Under the pieces are notes generated by a model. It searched no databases. It was not told the origin of the DNA and was given only the letters and a program-made list of their open reading frames with translations. Shown here piece by piece: positions 36,725-46,085 of a DNA stretch of 64,000 bases. The DNA lies in NCBI GenBank assembly GCA_963721175.1, contig CAVRIG010000014.1:328315-392314 (forward strand), given 5' to 3'. This DNA is from Aliishimia sp963721175 (lineage in GTDB: Bacteria > Pseudomonadota > Alphaproteobacteria > Rhodobacterales > Rhodobacteraceae). The translations under genes and the position numbers were made by a program. Each line of letters begins with the position of its first letter. Within the stretch, counting starts at the first letter, position 1.

Positions 36725-36821
36725 GAAGCCTCCGATCGGCAGTTGGAGCGAAATTGCTTCACAATGGCGATGGATCGTCAGCCATGTCCAGCGCTGGTGC
36801 AACGCGTACCAGTCCGTGTCG

Positions 36822-37376
36822 CTAGTCCTGACCGCGCTTGACCTTGACGTTCTCGAAGACGACCTCGGCGCCTTCGAGAAAGCGATACCCGTTCTTCTCG
36901 TCGTGTCGCGCAAAGGTGGGGGCGTCAAAGCGAACCTTGAGCGTGTAGCGGCCATCCTCGGGGAGAGTCCAGTTGCGGCCGTAGTGGTACAGGTAGGGAT
37001 GCCAGAGCAGCGGTAGCTCGTGGGGGCCCATCTCGTTTCCGTCGCCATCGATCACTGTCACCTCGACCTTCAGGCCCGGAATGAAGCGGCCATCGGCAGC
37101 GTCGCGGACCGCGACCTCGATATGGGCGTTTTCCTTGTCCGGCTTGGCCCATTCCAGAGTGTGGCCCTTCGACACGTACATGCCTTCGGCCTCTTCGACG
37201 GCGTAGGCCACGAGGTATTCGCCCGATTGAACCTCGCGGCCGTCATGGGCGACCTCTTCCATCATGTGCCGCAGCGTGTGGGTCAGCGCCTCGCCTTGAG
37301 TGCGGCCGAGTTCCAGCCCCTTTTCGTCACCCTCGTCGCTCGGAACGAGCGGGGTCGTGGCGTTCGTGTCTGTCAT
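36822..37376 (-). CDS. P19/Tp34-like metal-binding protein without signal peptide
   Basis: The 184-residue protein resembles the periplasmic Fe2+/Cu-binding P19/Tp34 family: GEYLVAYAVEEAEGM, LPLLWHPYLYHYGRNW and FARHDEKNGYRFLE carry the Met and His residues that make the metal site in P19. Unlike P19 it has no signal peptide; the first 40 residues are acidic and polar, so it seems cytoplasmic unless the start is wrong. GGAGGGC lies before the ATG at 37376. It is downstream of a CDF exporter, which supports a metal-related role. The family call is moderate. Confidence 0.65.
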   Translation of the reverse strand: MTDTNATTPLVPSDEGDEKGLELGRTQGEALTHTLRHMMEEVAHDGREVQSGEYLVAYAVEEAEGMYVSKGHTLEWAKPDKENAHIEVAVRDAADGRFIPGLKVEVTVIDGDGNEMGPHELPLLWHPYLYHYGRNWTLPEDGRYTLKVRFDAPTFARHDEKNGYRFLEGAEVVFENVKVKRGQD

Positions 37377-37470
37377 CTTGCCCTCCATTTTCGTGTGGCG
37401 TCGATCAGTAGGACAACAGGGAGGTCCAGCAGCAGGTTCCTGCGGCCGGAAATCTCTCGCGCGGCATCGC

Positions 37471-38374
37471 TCAGGGCGAAAAGCTGATATGGGCGAGGCG
37501 CCAGGCGCGATTCCTCTCTCCCGGCCAGTAGTCGCGCGGATCGGCGTCTTGCGGCGCGGTGTCGACGCCGTGCAGTTCGGCCACATGTAGCGACCCGTTT
37601 CGCGCAACCGCACATCGCTTTCGGGAAAGCGGGACTTGAGATGGTCGCGCAGCATGATCGCGTCCTCCGCCGGCTTGTCGCCGCCCAGTTCGCGCGGCAA
37701 GGCCATCGGCCAGCTCGGCAGCGGCGGCGCGGGCCGCGCGGAAACCGTCGCGCACGATGTCGACCGCAATCACGAGCGCGGCCGCGGAATCCGCCCACCA
37801 CAGGCCGAAACCGACTCCGAGGATGCCGACGATGGCGGCGACGCCCGTCATCCAGTCCGCCTTCTGCATGAGTGCGTCCGTATGCACCACCTTGTCCTGG
37901 ATGCGGCGGGCGACGGGCTGTTTCATGCGCCCCAGGATGACTGGCGGCACGACCGAGTAGGCGAGTGCCGCGATCATCAGCCAACCGATCCAGAACGTCT
38001 GGTCGAAAATGGTCGATGGGTCCGATCGTGGGGTGTTCGGCCGCGAGGAGTGCGCTGGCGGAATCGTAGATCAGATAGAACCCGAGCCCGGCGAGCACGC
38101 AGGCCGAGGCGAGGAAAGCAAGGCTGTTCACGCGGCTGTACCCATGGGGAAACCGCTCGTTCGGCCGTTTTCGCTCGAAATGTAGCGCGAGAAGGAACAC
38201 GGCCGCCGGCATCAGGCCGGACAAGTCCTCGAACCAGGCGGACTTCATCGCCTGGCTCGACCCCATGACGAAGAACAACACCGCTATGATGGACGCCTGC
38301 CACGCGATGGTCCACCATTCCAGATGGATCGCCCGACGGATGTCCTTCTCGATCTCCGGGGGAAAATCGCTCAC
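37471..38374 (-). pseudogene. Cation diffusion facilitator (CDF) transporter, frameshifted
   Basis: This is a membrane cation exporter of the CDF family. It starts with GTG at 38374, sharing GTGA with the stop of the upstream lipoprotein gene. The first frame gives IEKDIRRAIHLEWW and helices up to LLAAEHPTIGPID. A second frame holds FDQTFWIGWLMIAALAYS and the CDF helix-4/5 motif HTDALMQKADWMTG. A third holds the cytoplasmic domain LGGDKPAEDAIMLRDHLK, and a fourth gives VAELHGVDTAPQDADP to the stop. Breaks are near 38012, 37698 and 37590. The repaired length is about 300 residues. The cation is not predictable. Confidence 0.8.
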
Positions 38375-38814
38375 GTCTGGCTCTCCCGCACAGTGCGCTC
38401 GACAAGGATCAGCCAGCGATTCTCGCCGGGGCGCACCAGCGCGCGCAAGACGGGATGATCCTTCGGCGGAGCGATCGCGCGCGCCGAGCTCGTCATGGCG
38501 GTGCGGGTGCTCCAAGGCGTCGACTTGGCGAACTCGCCGACAACGACATCGATCTCTCCGGCGTTCAGACGCTGAATAAGATCTTCAGTCGCGCCGTCGC
38601 GGATATCCGCATCGACGCTCATGGAGTTGGCCAGCCGTTCGACCAGGGCGCGCTCCTCGACTGCGGGACCACCCGCGACGATACCGGCACGCATCGCACC
38701 GCGCGCAAGAACGCCTTCAGTTGTGCCTGCGATGTCCTTGGGAAACTCGTCGCAGCCGCTCGCCGTCGCGGCGAGTGCGAGCAAACCAAGCATCTTCATG
38801 CGCAACCCGTTCAC
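38371..38814 (-). CDS. Small lipoprotein resembling part of a periplasmic substrate-binding protein
   Basis: The 147-residue protein has a lipoprotein signal with lipobox TASGC (MKMLGLLALAATASGCDE). The rest, with GAMRAGIVAGGPAVEERALVE and RLNAGEIDVVVGEF, resembles the first lobe of a family 3 binding protein (an xLRVGV start and a DVVxG segment), but the chain is only about half the normal length. The GTG start at 38814 follows GGAG. Its stop overlaps the CDF start (GTGA), so the two are co-translated. It may deliver or sense the cation for the exporter; this is inference. Confidence 0.7.
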   Translation of the reverse strand: MNGLRMKMLGLLALAATASGCDEFPKDIAGTTEGVLARGAMRAGIVAGGPAVEERALVERLANSMSVDADIRDGATEDLIQRLNAGEIDVVVGEFAKSTPWSTRTAMTSSARAIAPPKDHPVLRALVRPGENRWLILVERTVRESQT

Positions 38815-39228
38815 AAGAGACTCCAAGTTTCGATCCGTGGCCGGATAAGCGACAGACGGCGAGAACCACACTCATCACGCGGCGTCATCCGCAGCTGAAC
38901 TCTGTCTCGTAGTCCTCGGAGAAGCCCGACGCGACACTTCATCGGTTTCTACTTCTGCCGAACGCGGGCGCGGGAGGCTTGGTTCCTTGCTTCAGTGTCG
39001 CCAGCCCGGGCGAAGCCAGGGACTGCGCAAAGCGCAAGAACGAGCGGTGCGTCGTTTTGGCCTCCCGATCGGCAAGAAGACATCGAACCAATCCTTGCCG
39101 GGAACGTTACCAGAGGACGGTTCGCGTCATCTCGCCGAACCGGGCATTCGGGCTAGGTATCGCATAAATTATGGCGCTCAGGGACACTGTCTGGGCAGCG
39201 TCGTCCATGGAAAAGGTAGCAACTGATA
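38815..39228. other. Divergent intergenic region, no gene recognised
   Basis: The 414 bases separate the minus-strand lipoprotein/CDF operon from the plus-strand polyketide synthase operon and should hold both promoters. I see no protein-like sequence and no clear operator. AAGGT lies before the polyketide synthase ATG. Confidence 0.5.
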
Positions 39229-40286
39229 ATGAGTGTTCAGCTTCACGGTCTCGGGACCGCCTTGCCACCCCACGAGTTGCCGCAGGATGTCGTGCAGGTT
39301 CGTGCCCAGGAAATCCTCGGCCCCCGCTATCCGCAGTTCCAGCGTCTTCTGTCGACATTCGTGAGCGCCGGGATCGAGCGACGGTATTCCGTCGTGCCTC
39401 TCGACTGGTTTTCGACCGATCACGGCTGGGCCGAACGGAACGCGGCCTATCTCGAGGGTGGGACCGCGCTTTTCATCGACGCCGCGCGACGCGCGCTCGA
39501 GGCGGCCGATTGGCAAGCGGATCAGGTCGATTGCATCGTCACGGTATCCTCGACCGGCGTTGCCACGCCGACGCTCGAAGCGCGCGCGATGTCGGAGTTG
39601 GGCTTCCGCCGGGATGTCAGGCGGGTTCCGGTCTTCGGCCTTGGCTGCGCGGGCGGCGTGTCGGGCCTCTCGATCGCGCAGTCGCTGTCGGACGCGAGCC
39701 CGGACGAGCGTGTTCTCCTCGTCGTCGTCGAAGCCTGCACCTTGTCGTTTCGCACCGACCGCCTCCAGAAGGCCGACATCATCGCGACAGTGCTTTTCGG
39801 AGACGGCGCGGCGGCGGCGTGCCTGTCCGGCCGCACGCCGGCGGGGCAGCAGGTCACGCTTGCATCGCGGCACCCAGACGACCTGGCCCGATACGCTCGG
39901 CATCATGGGATGGGACGTGGACGACACCGGTCTGGGCGTCGTCTTCGATCGCGCGATCCCCGATTTCATCGACGGGCACATGGCTGAGGCAGTCGAAGAA
40001 GCGCTGTCCGCCTGCGGGTCTGAAGCGTGACGAGATCGACCGCTTCGTGTGCCATCCCGGCGGCGCGAAGGTCGTGACCGCCATCGAGCGCGCGCTGCAT
40101 CTGGAACAGGGCGTCCTCACCGCGGAGCGCGAAGTCCTGCGCGACGCCGGGAACATGTCGGCGCCCACGGTGCTCTTCGTGCTCGACCGGGTCCTGGCGT
40201 CGGGGGCTTCGGGGCGGATGATGACCACGGCGCTCGGCCCGGGGTTCACCGGCGCGTTCCTGCCCTTGACGGCCGAGGCCGCATGA
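39229..40286 (+). pseudogene. Type III polyketide synthase (chalcone synthase-like), frameshifted
   Basis: The enzyme has the thiolase-fold catalytic triad of type III synthases: Cys140 in VFGLGCAGG, His in VCHPGGAKV and Asn in DAGNMSAPT, plus GPGFTGAFLPL at the end. It would extend an acyl-CoA starter with malonyl-CoA to an alkylpyrone, alkylresorcinol or similar product. Frames break near 39870 (SRH to QTTWPDTLGIMGWD) and near 40020 (SACG to LKRDEIDRF); removing one base at each repairs it to about 352 residues. The stop overlaps the methyltransferase-like gene by ATGA. Synthase plus methyltransferase pairs are known from Bacillus BpsA/BpsB and Streptomyces SrsA/SrsB. Confidence 0.88.
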
Positions 40287-40783
40287 CAGCCGGCGCCGTG
40301 CTTTTCCTGGCGTTCCTGATCCTCCAGCGGCTTTCGGAACTGGTGATCGCGCGGCGCAATACCGCAAGCGCTACTTGCGCATGGCGCGCGCGAGGTGGCG
40401 GCAGGGCATTATCCGCTGATCGTAGCAATCCATGCGCTCTGGATCGTGGTGTTGGTCATCTTCGGATACGACCAACCGCTGCACCTGGGGTGGCTTGCTG
40501 ATCTTTGCCCTCCTGCAGGTTTTCCGGCTGTGGATCCTGATGTCACTGGGGCGGCGCTGGACCACACGGATCATCGTGACGGACACGCCGCTTGTGGCGC
40601 GGGGTCCCTATCGCTGGGTCAACCACCCCAATTACCTGCTGGTGATCTGCGAGATCGCGGTGGCGCCGCTGGTGCTGGGGCTCTGGTGGATCGCGATCGT
40701 GTTCTCGGTGCTCAATGCAGTCGTGCTGACCATCCGCATACGCGCCGAGAATGACGGCGCTCGCCCCCGGACGCACCGCGTGA
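40283..40783 (+). pseudogene. Isoprenylcysteine carboxyl methyltransferase-like membrane protein, frameshifted
   Basis: The protein starts MTAGAVLFLAFLILQRLSEL and contains the family's C-terminal ARGPYRWVNHPNYLLV SAM-binding motif followed by hydrophobic IVFSVLNAVVLTIRIRAEN. Four frames must be joined, with breaks near 40365, 40490 and 40757; the last frame ends ALAPGRTA before a TGA at 40781-40783. The repaired length is about 166 residues, normal for these small membrane methyltransferases. It overlaps the polyketide synthase (ATGA) and the exporter (GTGA), so it likely O-methylates or otherwise matures the polyketide, as BpsB does. Confidence 0.78.
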
Positions 40784-42945
40784 ACCGGGAGCGGCATGTG
40801 CTGGAGCGCGTTCTTTCCCATCCGCGATATCTCCTGCTTTGTCTCGCCCTCCTGCTCATCGCATTGCTCGCCCGCGTCGGATCGCTTGGCTTCGATGCCG
40901 ACATCAACCGCGTCTTCATCTCCGACAGCCCGCTCTCCCAGGCCCAGACCCGGTTCGAAGCGCAGTATGCGACGAAGCTCTCCGACGTGGTGGTATTCGT
41001 CGAGGCGGCGGATGCGCTGACCGCCGACCAGATCGGTGCCGCGCGGAACATGGCACTTGATTTCGAACTCACGCCCGGCGTTGCGGCCGTCGTGTCCCCC
41101 TTCGCGCTGCGATTTCCGCCGAAGCACGAGACCTGGCCCGACGCCCCGGTGATCCCGCCGGACCCGTCGCGTACCGAGACCGACGAGAGGCTGGCGGCCT
41201 TCGATCGCCTTGAAACGGGTCTGCCGACGTTCATCTCGCGGGACGCCCTCCTGATCGTCGCGTCCGTCGATACCGCGGCGCGTCCGCTCGACGAGACCCT
41301 GGGAGAGTTCCGCGAACTGATCGGACCGTATGAGGACGGCGCACTCACCGTCACGGTCACCGGGCCCGACGTGATGGGGTCGACGATCCGTGCCGGGCTC
41401 GCCGATGATCTGCTTCGGCTCAACCTTGTCGGCGCCGCCCTCGTGGCAATCGCCGCCCTCGCGTTTCTGCGCGACGCGCGCCTTGCGGTCGCGGCCGTCC
41501 TGCCGGCCCTTCTCGGCATGGTGGCGTCAGTGGGCGTGGCGGCCTGGCTCGGGATACCGATCACCGTGCTGAACAACGTCATTCCAATGCTGATGCTGAT
41601 CATCGGCGTTGCCAACGGTCTGCACCTGGCGGTTCACCTCGCCCGGAGCGAGGGGACGATCGTCGCGCGAGTGGTCGATACGCTTCGCACGGTCGGGCCT
41701 GCGAGCCTGCTGACGGCGATCACGACCGCAATCGCCTTCGCCGCGATCATGGTGACGTCGAACCCGCAGCTTTTCGAGTTCGCGCTGCTCGGCTCGTTGT
41801 CGATGGTCGTTTCCATGCTGCTTCTGCTGGTCGGTTTCGCCGCCCTGGCGGTCCTGCTCGACCCGCGCGGCTCCAAAGTCGGTGGCGGCTTGGCGGGGTT
41901 CGCCGCAAGGTTTGGAACGGCCGCGGCGAGAGCACCGCATATCGTCGCTGCGGGAAGCGCAGTTCTCCTGATGGTTGCATGCTTGGGATTTGCGTCGACC
42001 ACCGCCTGGTTTCCGTTCGGGCAATACCTTCCCTCCACCAGCGACCTTCTCGACGCCAACGACCGTATCGCGGAGCGCTTCGGCGGTGTCTTCCGCGCTT
42101 GGGTCGAGATGCCGCCAGGGACGGAGTGGTCAGAATTGGTGTCCGCCGTGGAAGCCGTCGAGGCCGTCACGCCGCCCGGTTCCGTGGTGTCGGAGGTCGC
42201 GATTGCAAGGTGGAGCGGGGATGCCGGGACGCCGCCGCCACCAGACGCGCTCGACCGCTTGCCTGCGGCGGCTGTGGAACGGCTGACCGATGCCGCGACG
42301 GGGATCCACCGCTTCGCGGTGTCGGTGCTCGAGCCGATGCGGTCCGACGCCACGCTCGCCGCCTACGATGCCGTCGAGGCTGCGGCTCTCGACGCCGGGG
42401 CCGAGCGCGTGATCGGGCTGCCGGCGATCATGCGACATGGCTCGGTGGATCTGATACGGGAATTGTCGCTCGGTCTGCTCCTGGCCAGCGCTGGCGGCGC
42501 GCTCGTCGTCGCACTCGCGTTCCGCAGTCTCTTCATCCTGCCGGTGGCGCTTGTCGTCAACCTGCTGCCCGTTCTCGTGGTCGGCTGCGCCCCTCACATC
42601 CTGAACCAGGGTCATCTGACGCCACCCCTGACGTTGGCGCTGACCGTCGCGTTCGGCATCGCCATCGACGATACCGTGCACTTGCTCCTGCGATACCATC
42701 AGGCTCTGCGCTCAGGTCTTGCCGCGAGCGACGCACTGGCGCAGGCTCTGAAAACGGCCGGTGGGGTAATGACCATGACCACCATTCTCCTGATCGTCGG
42801 ACTGGCGGTCACCGCCTTCAGCGTGTTCCATCCCGTTCGCCTTTTCGGCGCGACACTGTCGCTCAGCCTTCTGGCAGCACTCCTGACTGATCTGGTGCTT
42901 CTCCCCGCCCTACTGACACTTGGTGCACGCCATGACCTTTCGTAG
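40780..42945 (+). CDS. RND/MMPL-family exporter
   Basis: This is a 721-residue membrane protein with about twelve hydrophobic helices in two halves, each with a large periplasmic loop, as in MMPL/hydrophobe exporters. Conserved features are VLNNVIPMLMLIIGVANGLH in the first half and VAFGIAIDDTVHLLLRYH in the second, the D-D pair being typical of proton-driven RND proteins. The GTG start at 40780 overlaps the methyltransferase stop (GTGA). It most likely exports the polyketide lipid made by the two upstream genes; that substrate is inferred from the operon. Confidence 0.88.
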   Translation: MNRERHVLERVLSHPRYLLLCLALLLIALLARVGSLGFDADINRVFISDSPLSQAQTRFEAQYATKLSDVVVFVEAADALTADQIGAARNMALDFELTPGVAAVVSPFALRFPPKHETWPDAPVIPPDPSRTETDERLAAFDRLETGLPTFISRDALLIVASVDTAARPLDETLGEFRELIGPYEDGALTVTVTGPDVMGSTIRAGLADDLLRLNLVGAALVAIAALAFLRDARLAVAAVLPALLGMVASVGVAAWLGIPITVLNNVIPMLMLIIGVANGLHLAVHLARSEGTIVARVVDTLRTVGPASLLTAITTAIAFAAIMVTSNPQLFEFALLGSLSMVVSMLLLLVGFAALAVLLDPRGSKVGGGLAGFAARFGTAAARAPHIVAAGSAVLLMVACLGFASTTAWFPFGQYLPSTSDLLDANDRIAERFGGVFRAWVEMPPGTEWSELVSAVEAVEAVTPPGSVVSEVAIARWSGDAGTPPPPDALDRLPAAAVERLTDAATGIHRFAVSVLEPMRSDATLAAYDAVEAAALDAGAERVIGLPAIMRHGSVDLIRELSLGLLLASAGGALVVALAFRSLFILPVALVVNLLPVLVVGCAPHILNQGHLTPPLTLALTVAFGIAIDDTVHLLLRYHQALRSGLAASDALAQALKTAGGVMTMTTILLIVGLAVTAFSVFHPVRLFGATLSLSLLAALLTDLVLLPALLTLGARHDLS

Positions 42946-43414
42946 ACTTCTGCTCATCCCGGCGCTCATCGCCACACCGCTGATCGCCGACCCCCTGCCG
43001 GACATGGCTGGCGAATGGACCGGATCGGGTACGGCGCGCGAGGCGCCGGGTCGCGCGGAAGAGGCGGTGCGGTGCCGTCTGAACAACGCATGGCAGGAAG
43101 ACCGCCGCCGCCTGCGTGTACGCGGCCGCTGCGCCGTGCCGGGTCGAACGTTCGAGATCGACGGCGCGCTGAAGGAAGAGGGTGGCGGGCGCCTGTCCGG
43201 TTTCTGGCGCAATCCCGACGGGCCCGGTCAGGTGTCGATATCCGGACAGATCGTGGACGACGCCGCGCAATTCACGTTCCGCGCCAAGGAGCCGGGAACG
43301 GGGGTCGACATCTCGCAGGTCATCACCTTGCAGATCACATCCGGGGTCTTCCGGCTCTCCGCCCGATCGCGGGCCGACACCAGCGACATGGCGGAGATCG
43401 AGTTCGGGCGTTGA
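42932..43414 (+). CDS. Small exported protein of unknown function
   Basis: The 160-residue protein has a signal peptide (MTFRRLLLIPALIATPLIAD) and a compact beta-rich body starting MAGEWTGSGTAREAPG. The pattern of a W-G-G-T/S strand, two cysteines (RCRLNN and RGRCAVPG) and FRLSARSRAD near the end suggests a lipocalin-like or DUF-type barrel. I do not recognise a named family. It overlaps the exporter by 14 bases and is the last gene of the polyketide operon, so it may bind or transfer the product in the periplasm. Confidence 0.75.
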   Translation: MTFRRLLLIPALIATPLIADPLPDMAGEWTGSGTAREAPGRAEEAVRCRLNNAWQEDRRRLRVRGRCAVPGRTFEIDGALKEEGGGRLSGFWRNPDGPGQVSISGQIVDDAAQFTFRAKEPGTGVDISQVITLQITSGVFRLSARSRADTSDMAEIEFGR

Positions 43415-43746
43415 TGAGGACATGAAGGCAGCCGTGCGCAGGTGGACTTGGGATTCTCCCGCACAGATCGCAGCCCGATCTCTGCGCGAGATAACTGGCA
43501 GACCCTCTACCCTCGGGGACACGACCTCGAATTCCAACTGCATCACAGTCGGTCGAAATCCGAATTGATGGATGTCCATCTTACCGGCGCAGCGAACAAT
43601 ACTCGGAGTTTGGAACGCGTCGCCCTTGCTCCAAAAAGCTTGATCGAACGTCGAAATTCGACGATTTTCTACCATACCGGCGCATAGTTTTTGCGGCAGT
43701 CGGATTTTGAGTGCTCTTTTTTCAATCTTTTCTTGGAGGACCAATC
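43415..43746. other. Intergenic region upstream of the heme peroxidase
   Basis: No gene is recognised in these 332 bases. The last third is AT-rich and contains the CGTCGAA palindrome listed separately. GGAGG precedes the peroxidase ATG. Confidence 0.5.
43649..43663. promoter_or_regulatory. Perfect palindrome upstream of the heme peroxidase
   Basis: CGTCGAA-A-TTCGACG is a perfect inverted repeat with 7-base arms around one base, 84 bases before the peroxidase start in an AT-rich context. The form suits a dimeric regulator. The protein that would bind is unknown. Confidence 0.4.
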
Positions 43747-45231
43747 ATGACTGGAACACATCACGGGTTGACGCGGTTCGACCAACTCATGAAAACATGT
43801 CTCAACGGGAACGGGCCGGCCCGCCCATTCGCGCAGACATTGGGCCGGCTCATGCCACCCAACCCGGTGCATATAAGCAATATCACCCATGCCGATGTCA
43901 TCGCCGCCCTCGATGAACTGTCACAATCCATGGGCGTCAACACCAACACCAATGGACACGCGGATGCAGGCATGACCTTTTTCGGTCAATTCGTCGATCA
44001 CGACGTGACGCTGGATGCGACTTCGGCACTCGGGACGCGCATAGATCCGTCGACCATCCCCAACGTACGCACCCCGAGCCTGGATCTCGATTGCGTCTAC
44101 GGCGCGGGGCCCGACGCGGCTCCGCATCTCTACGGAGCGGGTGAGGCGGACCATTTCCTCGTGTATGGACGAAAGGACAACCCGCGCGATCTTGCACGCA
44201 CCTGCGCGGGCAAGGCGCTGATCGGTGACCCGCGCAACGACGAAAACGTGGTTGTGGCCCAGGTGCAGGCGATTTTCATCGAGCTGCACAACCTTCTGAT
44301 GAGCAAGCGCGTCGACGGCGGGGCCGAGGCCGACGACATCAAGGGATGCGCGCATGACGGTATCGCACCTCACGTGTGGCACGACCATGTCAGTCCGCAC
44401 CTGACCAGTTTCGAAGAGGTGCGACGCTTCATCCGCTTGCATTATCAGTGGTTGGTCTGGTGCGAATTGCTGCCGGCCTTTGTCGACGAGAAATGTCTCG
44501 ACTGGGCGTTGAAGGAACAACCGTTCGGCTGGGATGCTCCGGTCATGCCGGTCGAATTCACCGGGGCGGCCTACCGCTTTGGCCATGCCACGACGCAATT
44601 CGAATATGCGCTCACCGACGGGAGCACGGCCAAGGGGTTGTTCGCCCTCCCCGGCTTCGGCCCGCGCCCGGTCGATGGCAATCTCGAATACGCGATGTTC
44701 TTCGGCATGAACGGCAGCGTCACGGCGCAAAAGGCACGGCCCGTCGGGCCGCATGTCGGACTGCCGCTTATGAACATGCCTTTCGTGCATTCGCCCATCG
44801 AGCTTGCGGATATCGACCTGACGCTGACGCTGGATCAGTCCCGCAACCTGCCTCTGCGCAACATGGTGCGCGACCGGTACACCTACCAGCTCGCCAGCGG
44901 GCAGCAATTGGCCGCGCGGCTCGGCACGGAGGTGGTGCCCGTTCCGGACGTGCTCAAGGCGAAGGGTTTCGCCAAGACGCCGCTCTGGTTCTACTGCCTG
45001 CAGGAGGCCGAGGCGCACGGAAACGGCAGGCTGACCGGCGCCGGCGGGCGGCTCGTCGCCTCCGTGTTCGCCAATCTGCTGCGGCGAGATCCGACGAGCT
45101 TCATGCATATCCCCCACTTCAAGCCCTGGCCTGGCTTTGGCGGACAACCGAGCGTGATGGCGGGAATCATCGCCTATATCGACGCTAACCGCGGCCACAT
45201 GAAGTTTGTCGAGGAGTTGCAATGCGGCTGA
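43747..45231 (+). CDS. Animal-type heme peroxidase (bacterial peroxidase-cyclooxygenase superfamily)
   Basis: The 494-residue protein has the superfamily distal motif GQFVDHDVTLD (His85), CVYGAGPDAAPHLYG, the segment GDPRNDENVVVAQVQAIFIELHN and a proximal region YRFGHATTQFEY. These are marks of myeloperoxidase/peroxinectin-type enzymes that oxidise halides or organic substrates with hydrogen peroxide. There is no N-terminal signal peptide, so if it is secreted it must use another route (no RTX repeats are seen). The ATG at 43747 follows GGAGG. It is not in an operon; the neighbours are the polyketide operon upstream and polysaccharide genes downstream. Confidence 0.9.
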   Translation: MTGTHHGLTRFDQLMKTCLNGNGPARPFAQTLGRLMPPNPVHISNITHADVIAALDELSQSMGVNTNTNGHADAGMTFFGQFVDHDVTLDATSALGTRIDPSTIPNVRTPSLDLDCVYGAGPDAAPHLYGAGEADHFLVYGRKDNPRDLARTCAGKALIGDPRNDENVVVAQVQAIFIELHNLLMSKRVDGGAEADDIKGCAHDGIAPHVWHDHVSPHLTSFEEVRRFIRLHYQWLVWCELLPAFVDEKCLDWALKEQPFGWDAPVMPVEFTGAAYRFGHATTQFEYALTDGSTAKGLFALPGFGPRPVDGNLEYAMFFGMNGSVTAQKARPVGPHVGLPLMNMPFVHSPIELADIDLTLTLDQSRNLPLRNMVRDRYTYQLASGQQLAARLGTEVVPVPDVLKAKGFAKTPLWFYCLQEAEAHGNGRLTGAGGRLVASVFANLLRRDPTSFMHIPHFKPWPGFGGQPSVMAGIIAYIDANRGHMKFVEELQCG

Positions 45232-45461
45232 GGGATGCGCGAGGTCGGGCCGGTCCTGCGCCGGCTCGTCCTATCTCGCACTGGACCGCATGCCGTCGCG
45301 GCGGCGTTGCGGATCTCGCCCGCGACCTGAACGATTTGCCATCAAACCGCCGTTGATCGGCCTTGCGATCAGCATAGGATCGGAACGGTCGCGTTGGTGA
45401 ATCGATTTGTATATGCGGTCTGGTGTGCCGGTCAGATCGCGACCGGAAAGGTAGTGGCAGC

Positions 45462-46085
45462 ATGAGTCGGAGCGACCTGGTCGTGGTCGGGATGTCGGGC
45501 AATCTGCTCGAAATCTTCGAGTATCTGGAAGAGACCTCCCGGATACGCGCGATTCTCGACGATAACTCCGACCCAGGAAAGACGCATTTCGAGGGAATTC
45601 CGGTATTTCCCCTCTCACAGGCAGGACGCTTCGCCGAAATGCAGTTCCTGTGCCTCATAGGATCCGAGCGCAGCTTTCGCGTTAGACGGGAGATCATAGC
45701 CAGCCTGGGGCTTTCCCGAGAGAGCTTTGCGACGATCGTCCATCATTCCGCAAGGGTGAGTCGATTTTCCAAGCTCGGGCACGGGACCTGTCTCTACGAT
45801 GGAGTGACCGTCACGTCCAACGCGGAAATCGGCGATCATGTCCTCATCCTGCCGAACGCCGTCATCCACCACGACGTCGTCGTGGGATCACATTCCCTTC
45901 TCGGCACCGGCTGTATCCTCGCGGGCGGCGTCCGGATCGGCGACAGCTGCTACCTGGGCAGCGGTAGCGCAATTCGCCCGGGCGTCACCATCGGTGATGG
46001 GGCACTCGTGGGAATGGGCGCTGTCGTGGTACATGACGTGGTCCCGGGAGCGGTCGTGGCCGGAGTGCCCGCACGCCCGCTGTAG
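45462..46085 (+). CDS. Sugar O/N-acetyltransferase of the NeuD/PglD family
   Basis: The 207-residue protein has a short Rossmann-like N-terminal domain (LVVVGMSGNLLEIFEYLEE, with a GxxG variant of the usual GAGGH) and a left-handed beta-helix of hexapeptide repeats. The catalytic histidine region NAVIHHDVVVGSHSLLGTG and the closing VVAGVPARP loop match PglD and NeuD. It would acetylate an amino- or sialic-acid-type sugar nucleotide. The ribosome-binding site is weak. It stands alone at one end of the polysaccharide locus, convergent with a LuxR-type regulator. Confidence 0.85.
   Translation: MSRSDLVVVGMSGNLLEIFEYLEETSRIRAILDDNSDPGKTHFEGIPVFPLSQAGRFAEMQFLCLIGSERSFRVRREIIASLGLSRESFATIVHHSARVSRFSKLGHGTCLYDGVTVTSNAEIGDHVLILPNAVIHHDVVVGSHSLLGTGCILAGGVRIGDSCYLGSGSAIRPGVTIGDGALVGMGAVVVHDVVPGAVVAGVPARPL

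Noticed and set aside
30231..40783. Programmed ribosomal frameshifting in the broken genes.
   Set aside because: The sites share no slippery heptamer or downstream structure, affect unrelated families and several occur per gene; indel errors or mutation explain them better.
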